DNA of 5,818 bases from an uncultured Verrucomicrobiae bacterium (GTDB lineage Bacteria > Verrucomicrobiota > Verrucomicrobiia > Verrucomicrobiales > Akkermansiaceae): positions 1 through 5,818 of the forward strand of contig CALGOH010000111.1 of NCBI GenBank assembly GCA_937957985.1, in the 5' to 3' direction. The stretch's first letter is position 1, and every line of letters begins with the position of its first letter. Both the position numbers and the translations under genes were made by a program. Below the pieces are notes generated by a model. It searched no databases, was not told the DNA's origin, and saw only the letters and a program-made list of their open reading frames with translations. Positions 1-5,432 of this stretch are shown piece by piece.

Positions 1-373
1 GGCGGTGTCGGCCGTGGAGGTGGTGGGTGTGCTCGGTGGCGGAGGGCAGTCTCGGAGGAACGCTGGCGCGACACCCGACGCGTTTTTATGGCTGCTGTTC
101 CCGATGTTCCAGCCAAATATTTCGGATCTCCGAAGGATTCGGGTCGGGACGATCATGCCGGAGCGGGTGTGCTCGGGGACGGCGGGCTTTCGGGACCAGG
201 ATGGATGGGATGGATAAGATGTTGGTTCAGGATGATGCAATCTCACCGAGCCATGCCGTAGGTGCCACCGAGAATGGCGCGATCGCGCCAGAAGCCATCC
301 CATCCATCCCGGTCCAGGATTCTCCGGTGCGGCGGATTGGGTCCCTGGCTTGATCGCCCTGGGTGCCCGGCGC
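1..373. other. Non-coding stretch downstream of the RND gene
   Basis: I see no convincing gene here. Short open frames exist on both strands, but none has a plausible ribosome site or recognisable protein features. The stretch holds a 12-base direct repeat (GGGTGTGCTCGG at 24-35 and 165-176), a small palindrome (TTCGGA/TCCGAA, 121-134) and the large inverted repeat at 193-315, listed separately. A gene to the left could end here, but nothing in the bases shows it. Confidence 0.5.
193..315. repeat. Long inverted repeat with 21-base arms
   Basis: The left arm at 193-213 and the right arm at 295-315 are reverse complements at 20 of 21 positions; the arms are built from GGATGG/CCATCC units. The 81 bases between them contain a perfect 16-bp palindrome at 275-290 (TGGCGCGATCGCGCCA), which could form a second, inner hairpin. 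The element lies about 75 bases beyond the stop codon of the RND gene. It might be a 3' UTR structure, the trace of a small non-autonomous mobile element, or a copy of a dispersed intergenic repeat. No flanking target duplication is evident, so the choice stays open. Confidence 0.7.
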
Positions 374-391
374 AAAGTCCTGACGGACTTT
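374..391 (-). terminator. Small hairpin at the end of the RND gene
   Basis: On the minus strand the stop codon runs straight into AAAGTCC-GTCA-GGACTTT, a perfect 7-bp stem with a 4-base loop. Its outer base overlaps the last base of the stop codon. Only three T residues follow, as part of the stem, so it would be a weak intrinsic terminator. It may instead protect the 3' end of the message. Confidence 0.4.
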
Positions 392-3300
392 CACGATCCC
401 GTTCTTTCCGCGGTCGGCGGAGGGTGGTCCTCGGACTCTCGCTCGAACGGCCGCTTGTACCAGCTCCAGCCGCGGCGAACGATTCGCTGGAAGTCTTCCA
501 TGACCAAGTAAGCCGAGGGGATCAGGTAGAGGGTGATGAAGGTGGCGAACAGGATGCCGAAACCGAGCGACGCGGCCATCGGGATGAGAAACTGGGCCTG
601 CAGCGAGCGGTCGAGCATGAGCGGCAGGAGCCCGACGAAGGTGGTCAGCGAGGTCAGCAGGATGGGGCGGAAACGTCGCGAGCCGGAATCGATGACCGCG
701 TCGATGGTGGCGTCGCCGGCCCGCCTTCGCTGGTTGGTGAAATCGACCATCACCAGCGAGTCGTTCACCACCACGCCGGCGAGCGCGAGCATGCCGAAGA
801 CCGAGAGATAGGAAAGCGTGAGGTCGAGGATGATGTGGCCGAGCAGGGCGCCGATGACGCCGAAGGGAACCGCGAGCAGCACGACGATTGGCTGGGCCAG
901 CGAGCGGAAGGGGATCGCCAGCAGGGCGTAGAGGGCCACGGCGAGCCCGATCCACGAGAGCCAGATCGTCTTGCCCGTCTGTTCATGCTCGCGCACGTAG
1001 CCGTCGAAGACCCATGAGTATTCCGGGTGCTTGTTGACGATCGCGTTGATCCGCGGCCGCAGGCTGTCGGCGATCCGGATGACGTCCACGGTTTCATCGA
1101 CCGGCTTGGCGGCGATCGAGGTGACCTGGGCGCCATCGATGCGGCGGATGCGGGCGTCGGCCGGGACCAGTTCGACGTGGGCGACGCTGTGGAGCGGGGC
1201 GTTGCCGCCGTCGGGCGTGCGGATTCGGAGGTCCTCGAGGGTCTGGAGCGACTGCCGTTCGTCCTTCGGCAGCCGGACCATCACGCGGATGTCGTCCCGC
1301 CCACGTTGGACCCGCTGGGCCTGTTCGCCGAAGAACGCGCCGCGCACCTGGCTGCCGAGTTCGCGCTGGGTCAGGCCGAGCGATTCGCCCTCGGGTTTCA
1401 GCCTGAGATGGATCTCGTTGCCGATGCGGCCGGTGTCCGACCAGGCGCTGGCGATGCCCTCGTACGATTCGAGTTCCTGCTCGATCTGCTCGGCGAGTTC
1501 GACCTTCAGCGGCGAATTCTCGCCGCGGAGCTTGATCTCGATCGACTCGAGATCGTTGTCGCCGCTGAAGCCGCCGCCGCGGTCGCCGGAGATCCAGAAC
1601 GAGCGCGCGTCGGGGATGGGGCCGACGAGTTCGGTCCAGCGCTTGGCGATGTCGCTGTTGCGGGGTCCGGGTTCCGAGCGCAGGCCGGGATCGACGATCG
1701 AGACCAGCACGAAGCCCTCGTCGGATTCCGCGCCCGGCCGCGCCGGGTAGCCGCCGGTGCTCGTCACAACGTCCTCGACGAGCGGATCGCCGGTGCCTGG
1801 ATCGACGAACTCCTGCTTCAGTTGAACGATGGCTCCCTCGATCTTTCTCACCCACTGGTCGGTGATCTCCAGCGGCGTGTCGCGGGGCAGGCGGACCATG
1901 GCGACGATGCGGTTGCGGTCGATCGAGGGCATGCTGGCGAAGCCGAGCCGACCGCTGACGATCAGCCCGGTGGCCGCCATGCCGAGCGCGATGAAGACGC
2001 AGACGGTGACGTAGCGGTGCCGCGTGGCGGCGGCGAGCGAAGGGCGGTAGTAGCGCTCGATGAAGAACTCGAGGCCGTCGGCGATGGTTTTCTGGAAACG
2101 GGCGAACGGTCCGAGGTTCGTGCGGCCGACCTTGATGTGCTTGAGGTGGCTGGGCAGGACCAGCTTGGTCTCGATCAGGGAAAAGATGAGCACCGCGGCG
2201 ACGACCGGCGGGATCTGGCGGGTGAAGTTCCCGTAGAACCCCTCGAAGAAGAACAGCGGCGTGAAGGCGACGATGGTGGTGAGCGCGCCGAAGGTGACCG
2301 GCACGGCCACCTCCTTGGCACCCTCGACCGCTGCCTCGAGCGGCGGATCGCCGTTGCGCAGCTTGGTGTAGACGTGCCCGGCGGCCACGAACGCGTCGTC
2401 GACGACCAGGCCGACGACGATGATGAAGCCGAAGATGCTCATCGAGTTGAGCGTGAGCCCGGCTTCCGGCAGCATGATCATGCCGCCGGCGAAGGCGACC
2501 GGAATGCCCACGACCACCCAGAAGGCGAGCGACGGGCGGAGGAACAGGCCCAGCACGAGGATCACGAGGAAGCCGCCCTGCAGCATGCTCGTGGCCAGCG
2601 TGCCGAGGCGGCCCTCGAGCTCCACCGAGCTGTCGTCCCACACCGAGAGTTCGATGCCCTCGGGAAAGCGAGTGCGCTGGGTCTCGACGTAATCCTTCAC
2701 CCGGGCGGCGATCTCGAGGGCGTTCTCGTCGTTGAGGCGCAGCACCTCCACGAGCAGGGCCGGCTTGCCGTTGTAGCGCAGGATCTTGCGGTTCTCCTCG
2801 AAGCCGTCGTTGATGTGCGCGACTTCCGAAAGGCGGACGTCGGAGCCCGCCTCGTTGCTGATCACGATGTCGGCGAAGTCCTCCTTGTCGTAGGCCTGGC
2901 CGATGGTGCGGACGAGCAGGTTGCCCTCGTCGGTGAGGATGTTGCCGGCGGGAAGGTCGACGGAATTGCGGCGGACCGCGTCGGCGAGGTCGGCGAAGCC
3001 GAGCCCGTAGTCCCGGAGCCGGTCGAGGTCGGCCTCGATGGCGATCTCGGGCCGGGTCTCGCCCTGGATCTGGGCGAGCGAGATGCCGGGCAGCTCCTGC
3101 AGGTCGTCGCGGATCCGGCGCGCGGCCTTGACCAGGTCCTCGTATTCGAGGTCGCCGGCGACCGCGACCTTGATCACGTCGAACCATCGTGCGGTGTCCG
3201 GCACATAGATCTCGGGCGGCTCGGTTTCCTGCGGGAAGCTGGTGATGCGTTCGATGCGCTGGCTCACCTCGTCGAGCAGCTCACGGGGATCGACCGAATC

Positions 3301-3585
3301 GCGGGTGTTGATTTCGATCTCGCCCGAGCCGGCCCGCGCGTCGGACTCGATGGACTTCACCCCGGAGAGTCCCTCCATCGCCTGCTCGACCGGGATCACG
3401 ACCGCGCGCTCGACATCGGCGGGGCTGGCGCCGCGGTACTCGATGTTCACGCGGACCTCGTTGAACTGCAGCGAGGGCTGCACCTCCAGGGGGACGCGCC
3501 ACGAATACGACCACAGACCGCCGAGCAGGATGGCGAGCATCAGGAAATTGGCGGCGATGTGGTTGCGCGCGAACCAGCGAATCAT
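391..3585 (-). CDS. RND family efflux transporter, inner-membrane permease (AcrB/HAE-like)
   Basis: This is a 1064-residue inner-membrane proton-driven exporter, the pump subunit that normally works with a periplasmic adaptor and an outer-membrane channel. The length and internal duplication are typical of the family. TM1 is at about 10-29, followed by a periplasmic porter part at 30-335, TM2-TM6 at about 336-475 and TM7 at 524-543. A second porter part spans 545-870, and TM8-TM12 lie at about 873-1026. TM4 carries GLVVDDAFV with the paired proton-relay aspartates D396 and D397. In TM10 the position of the relay lysine of AcrB (K940) is Asn: GVVVNDSLVMVDF, N941-D942. The N-terminus MIRWFARNHIAANFLML is a usual RND start, and the ATG is preceded by AAGGCAGG at a fair distance. 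No adaptor or TolC-like gene lies next to it. The substrate cannot be told; the sequence fits drug/solvent exporters better than heavy-metal CusA types. The family call is firm and the substrate is unknown. Confidence 0.96.
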   Translation of the reverse strand: MIRWFARNHIAANFLMLAILLGGLWSYSWRVPLEVQPSLQFNEVRVNIEYRGASPADVERAVVIPVEQAMEGLSGVKSIESDARAGSGEIEINTRDSVDPRELLDEVSQRIERITSFPQETEPPEIYVPDTARWFDVIKVAVAGDLEYEDLVKAARRIRDDLQELPGISLAQIQGETRPEIAIEADLDRLRDYGLGFADLADAVRRNSVDLPAGNILTDEGNLLVRTIGQAYDKEDFADIVISNEAGSDVRLSEVAHINDGFEENRKILRYNGKPALLVEVLRLNDENALEIAARVKDYVETQRTRFPEGIELSVWDDSSVELEGRLGTLATSMLQGGFLVILVLGLFLRPSLAFWVVVGIPVAFAGGMIMLPEAGLTLNSMSIFGFIIVVGLVVDDAFVAAGHVYTKLRNGDPPLEAAVEGAKEVAVPVTFGALTTIVAFTPLFFFEGFYGNFTRQIPPVVAAVLIFSLIETKLVLPSHLKHIKVGRTNLGPFARFQKTIADGLEFFIERYYRPSLAAATRHRYVTVCVFIALGMAATGLIVSGRLGFASMPSIDRNRIVAMVRLPRDTPLEITDQWVRKIEGAIVQLKQEFVDPGTGDPLVEDVVTSTGGYPARPGAESDEGFVLVSIVDPGLRSEPGPRNSDIAKRWTELVGPIPDARSFWISGDRGGGFSGDNDLESIEIKLRGENSPLKVELAEQIEQELESYEGIASAWSDTGRIGNEIHLRLKPEGESLGLTQRELGSQVRGAFFGEQAQRVQRGRDDIRVMVRLPKDERQSLQTLEDLRIRTPDGGNAPLHSVAHVELVPADARIRRIDGAQVTSIAAKPVDETVDVIRIADSLRPRINAIVNKHPEYSWVFDGYVREHEQTGKTIWLSWIGLAVALYALLAIPFRSLAQPIVVLLAVPFGVIGALLGHIILDLTLSYLSVFGMLALAGVVVNDSLVMVDFTNQRRRAGDATIDAVIDSGSRRFRPILLTSLTTFVGLLPLMLDRSLQAQFLIPMAASLGFGILFATFITLYLIPSAYLVMEDFQRIVRRGWSWYKRPFERESEDHPPPTAERTGS

Positions 3586-3683
3586 CGGACCTGCCTTACG
3601 TGCGGAAGATGCGGCAGTCTAGCGGCGGATTTGCCGCGACTTGCCCTGCGCCGCCCATTTCCCGCACCACCGGTTCCCCCGGG

Positions 3684-3715
3684 GCCATTGCTGCTGATTT
3701 TTTAGCAGCAATGGC
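3684..3715. promoter_or_regulatory. Perfect 12-bp-stem hairpin in the RND leader region
   Basis: GCCATTGCTGCT (3684-3695) pairs perfectly with AGCAGCAATGGC (3704-3715) around an 8-base loop, GATTTTTT on the plus strand or AAAAAATC on the minus strand. It sits about 100 bases upstream of the RND start, so it would lie in the 5' leader if transcription starts further out. There is no T-run after either arm, so it is not a standard intrinsic terminator. It could be an operator, a leader structure, or the bidirectional end of a lost upstream gene. Confidence 0.5.
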
Positions 3716-3777
3716 ACTCCACGTCCGTTCGTCACTTGGCCCTTCGCCGGTCTTCCGCCATCTCAGACCACCGGCGC

Positions 3778-3905
3778 CTTCACAAGCCACTGAGACACAG
3801 AGGTTCCAGAGAACACAGGGGGGATGCCCAATGGGCTTGAATCGCCGCGCTTGATCCTGGTCGATAGCGGCCCCGTTAACTCCCTCTTCTCCGCGCCTGC
3901 GTGTC
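3778..3905 (-). repeat. Probable dispersed intergenic repeat (CTCTGTGTCTC type)
   Basis: Read on the minus strand, the stretch begins with a purine-rich part (CGCGGAGAAGAGGGAGTTAA, near 3876-3895). It ends with a pyrimidine-rich part carrying TGTGTTCTCTGGAACC and CTCTGTGTCTCAGTGGCTTG (3785-3820). From memory, stretches of this wording (CACAGAGACACAGAG and its complement) recur between genes in many environmental Gram-negative genomes and are often mis-called as small hypothetical proteins. It occurs only once in this window, so its repeat nature rests on recollection and not on what is seen here. A quasi-palindrome GCCCAATGGGC lies inside it at 3826-3836. Confidence 0.4.
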
Positions 3906-3930
3906 TGGAAAGATTCCCAATCCACCGAGC

Positions 3931-4616
3931 GGATACCTCGAAGCCATCTGGGAGAACGACTTCGTCGATGAAAACATCGGGTATTGGTCCCGGACGCAAT
4001 CCCCGCCTGGCGAGCTTGGAACTCGGGGAAGCGCTTGACGACGGCACCCACCGCTGGGTCGTCGAGACGAGAGGAAGGACGACGCCGAGGTCTATTTGAA
4101 AGCCCTGCCGGGGCGGCTGGAAAAGTTCGGCCTGTCCTTGACGGAAGGGAAGAGCGCGCTGGTGAAGTTCAACCGGTGGGAGCCGGAGGGCAGCGGGATC
4201 CCGCGGCCGCGGGATGCCTGGGCTTCGACTTCCACTGGCGGCGGAGCCGGCGCAACCGCAGGCACGTCCGCGTGAGGCGGACGACCAACCCGAAGAAGTT
4301 CCGCTCCGCGTGGCGCGGGCTGAAGGACTGGCTGAAGAAGAACCGGAGCCTCCGGCTCCCGGACTTGCTGGCCACCCTGAGGCGCAAGCTGCGCGGTCAC
4401 TGGAACTACTACGGGGTGATCGGCAACTCGAAGCGGCTGTGGGTGATGGTGCCCCACGTCAAGCGGCTGGTGTTCAAGTGGCTGAACCGTCGCAGCCTGC
4501 GGCGGAGCTGTACGTGGGCGCGTTTCGCCGAGTCGTGGGAGCGATGGGACATCCCGCGACCGCGGATCGTCGAGGAGCCGGTGCCGTCGCGGTTGCAGAC
4601 TCGACAAGGAGCATGA
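3931..4616 (+). pseudogene. ltrA: Group II intron reverse transcriptase/maturase (LtrA-like), truncated and frameshifted
   Basis: Four fragments in changing frames add up to part of an intron-encoded protein. First, 3931-3981 (frame 1) reads YLEAIWENDFVDENIGY, the conserved stretch before the usual YGFRPGR motif. An extra T near 3982 shifts to frame 2, 3984-4072, giving GPGRNPRLASLELGEALDDG and then HRWVVE. Next the palm with the YADD catalytic motif is missing. At 4075-4197 (frame 1) comes KDDAEVYLKALPGRLEKFGL, the start of the thumb. Another shift near 4198-4215 leads to frame 3, 4206-4616, which holds the maturase (X) domain with KLRGHWNYYGVIGNSKRLW, then FKWLNRRSLRRSCTW and a PRPRIVE end. 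A whole protein of this type is roughly 400-450 residues, so the N-terminal quarter and about 130 central residues are gone. It cannot be active. The family call is from motif recognition. Confidence 0.88.
4198..4215. repeat. Perfect 18-bp palindrome in the maturase pseudogene
   Basis: ATCCCGCGGCCGCGGGAT is identical to its own reverse complement. It lies exactly where the reading frame of the maturase changes, in place of the usual FDFLGF-type motif that joins thumb and maturase domain. The palindrome may have promoted a small slippage deletion, or may itself be the product of such an event. Confidence 0.75.
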
Positions 4617-4683
4617 GCAAGGGTAAGGAAATGTCTGAAAACAGGACCGACCGCGTCGCGGTTCCGCCGCGCGTCCATCCGAG

Positions 4684-4717
4684 GAGCCCGGTGCGGTAGT
4701 TCCGCACGCCGGGATCT
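4684..4717 (+). ncRNA. Group II intron domain V
   Basis: The 34-base length is exactly that of a standard domain V. The lower stem pairs 4687-4691 (CCCGG) with 4709-4713 (CCGGG), extended by A4685-T4715 and G4684-C4716 across a G4686/A4714 mismatch. The upper stem pairs TGCGG (4692-4696) with CCGCA (4702-4706) around the loop TAGTT. The two-base bulge CG (4707-4708) and the AGC catalytic triad (4685-4687) are in the expected places. The loop is not a GNRA tetraloop and the G/A mismatch replaces the usual G-U, so this copy may be slightly decayed or belong to a variant class. Confidence 0.85.
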
Positions 4718-4719
4718 GC

Positions 4720-4753
4720 GAGGGGGGCGCCGGGCGACCGGCGTCCCTACCTC
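4720..4753 (+). ncRNA. Group II intron domain VI with branch-point A
   Basis: GAGG (4720-4723) pairs with CCTC (4750-4753). GGGG (4724-4727) pairs with TCCC (4744-4747) through one G-U pair, and CGCCGG (4728-4733) pairs with CCGGCG (4738-4743) under a GCGA tetraloop. The only break is an unpaired TA at 4748-4749, which gives the bulged A (4749) that serves as branch point. The intron end then lies at about 4756, seven bases on, which is the normal spacing. A two-base linker joins it to domain V. Confidence 0.85.
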
Positions 4754-4760
4754 AATAGGC

Positions 4761-5297
4761 ATGAAAAAGTATCTACCACTCGCTCTGGTGATACTTCTCG
4801 GCTGTACGCAAAAGAGCGAAAAGGTGGAGGATCGCGGCCTTGTCCTGTCAGAAACACTACCGCTCAAGAAGGTCGCGGCTCTAGTCCCGGCAAGGTCAAT
4901 CGAGTCGCAGGAGCCCGATCTCGTTCTAGGTGGCTACCATTACGGTGTAGAGTGTCAGCTTGATCAGGCCAAACGAATCGACCCCAATAATCTTGTCGCG
5001 ATATTCGACGAACCGCAGCAGTACTTTGAGCAGTACAATCCCTGGATGGGAGGAGAGAAGAGGCTGTTGGTTGCTGTAGACAATTTCGGTCTCCCATTTC
5101 TCTCCTTCGAATCTCGGGAAGGCGTGCCTGATTTGTTGAAGGTTCGAACTGTAGTCGCTACGGATCAGGGTGAGGGCTGGCATACGCGGAGAGCATTCTA
5201 TTGCGAGCTCAACGGTGAGATGCTTGTTCAGACCCTTTACGGAATCTACGAAGAGGGGGATGAGTTCACTGCCAGTGACACAGCCAAACCAAATTGA
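4761..5297 (+). CDS. Cassette-encoded lipoprotein of unknown function
   Basis: The 178-residue product starts MKKYLPLALVILLGC: two lysines, a hydrophobic stretch and a lipobox LLGC with the lipid-carrying Cys at residue 15. Thr follows the Cys, so by the Enterobacteria rule it would go to the outer membrane. The mature part has a charged, probably flexible linker (16-50) and then a globular domain with two further cysteines (C65, C148) that could form a disulfide. There are no other membrane segments and I recognise no family. The ATG lies about 5 bases after the inferred intron end and has no clear Shine-Dalgarno sequence. The stop codon TGA touches the attC site, as is usual in integron cassettes. 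Codon use is more AT-rich than in the RND gene, which supports a foreign origin. Nearby start codons would not preserve the signal sequence, so this start is well supported. Confidence 0.85.
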   Translation: MKKYLPLALVILLGCTQKSEKVEDRGLVLSETLPLKKVAALVPARSIESQEPDLVLGGYHYGVECQLDQAKRIDPNNLVAIFDEPQQYFEQYNPWMGGEKRLLVAVDNFGLPFLSFESREGVPDLLKVRTVVATDQGEGWHTRRAFYCELNGEMLVQTLYGIYEEGDEFTASDTAKPN

Positions 5298-5426
5298 GTC
5301 TAACAAGGCTCGGCTACTGACCCTCACCCGCGCCCTTGTTGCAGGCGCGCCGAGCTGGTAGAAGGGGCTCAATGAATCGCGCTGGGCCGCCATGAGGGTC
5401 GGGCCAGCAGCGATTCGACGTTAGCT
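5298..5426 (+). other. attC recombination site of an integron cassette (129 bp)
   Basis: The left end GTCTAAC (5298-5304) fits the R'' consensus RYYYAAC exactly and follows the TGA stop directly. The right end GTTAGCT (5420-5426) fits R' (GTTRRRY) except for C at the third R. The ends pair as CTAAC/GTTAG. Inside, TCG (5311-5313 area) pairs with CGA, then one unpaired extra G occurs on the left arm, as expected in L''. CTACTG then pairs with CAGCAG with one mismatch. ACCCTCA (5320-5326) pairs with TGAGGGT (5394-5400) after a 5-base bulge on the right arm, and CCCGCGC pairs with GCGC-GGG further in. Low primary conservation with a long foldable stem is typical of large attC sites, which are recombined as a folded bottom strand by the integrase. 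Confidence 0.78.
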
Positions 5427-5432
5427 CAATAA

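Larger units (their letters stand above)
3586..3930. other. Non-coding stretch upstream of the RND gene
   Basis: These 345 bases separate the RND start codon (minus strand) from the intron remnant (plus strand). They hold a perfect hairpin (3684-3715) and a sequence like a dispersed intergenic repeat (3778-3905), both listed separately. A small GC stem CGGC/GCCG lies near 3623-3636. The short open frames on both strands look accidental: they run through the repeat and have no ribosome site. The RND promoter must lie here or in lost upstream DNA, but I cannot point to a convincing -35/-10 pair. Confidence 0.5.
3931..4756 (+). mobile_element. Group II intron remnant, 3' portion
   Basis: The element contains a broken intron-encoded reverse transcriptase/maturase gene (3931-4616), a short stretch that would be the distal part of domain IV (4617-4683), and then domains V and VI with clear group II structure. 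The inferred 3' end is at 4756: the intron would end in AT (the usual AY) seven bases after the bulged branch-point A at 4749. No 5' end and no domains I-III are recognisable. Homology starts abruptly near 3931-3937, directly after the intergenic repeat, so the left part was deleted. The maturase lacks a visible C-terminal endonuclease domain. The remnant can neither splice nor move by itself. Confidence 0.85.

Noticed and set aside
5..353. Two overlapping short plus-strand frames at the left edge
   Set aside because: No signal peptide, domain or ribosome site, and they run through the inverted repeat. I treat the region as non-coding.
1094..3187. 697-codon minus-strand frame inside the pump gene
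   Set aside because: Arg/Pro-rich translation typical of a shifted frame in high-GC coding DNA; it overlaps the real gene completely.
1027..3705. 892-codon open frame on the plus strand, antisense to the pump gene
   Set aside because: It is a mirror of the GC-rich minus-strand gene: low-complexity Asp/Gly/Arg/Ala-rich protein with no domains and no ribosome site. The minus strand has unmistakable RND motifs.
3875..3881. GTTAACT as a further attC R' core
   Set aside because: No matching RYYYAAC box or foldable left arm upstream; it is better explained as part of the intergenic repeat.
3596..4051. 151-codon minus-strand frame upstream of the pump
   Set aside because: It reads through the intergenic repeat and backwards through the maturase remnant; its composition is not protein-like.
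4074..4616. Retron or DGR reverse transcriptase
   Set aside because: The thumb and maturase motifs (GHWNYYGV, FKWLNRRS, PRPRIVE) and the following domains V and VI fit a group II intron; there is no msr/msd or template/variable repeat pair.
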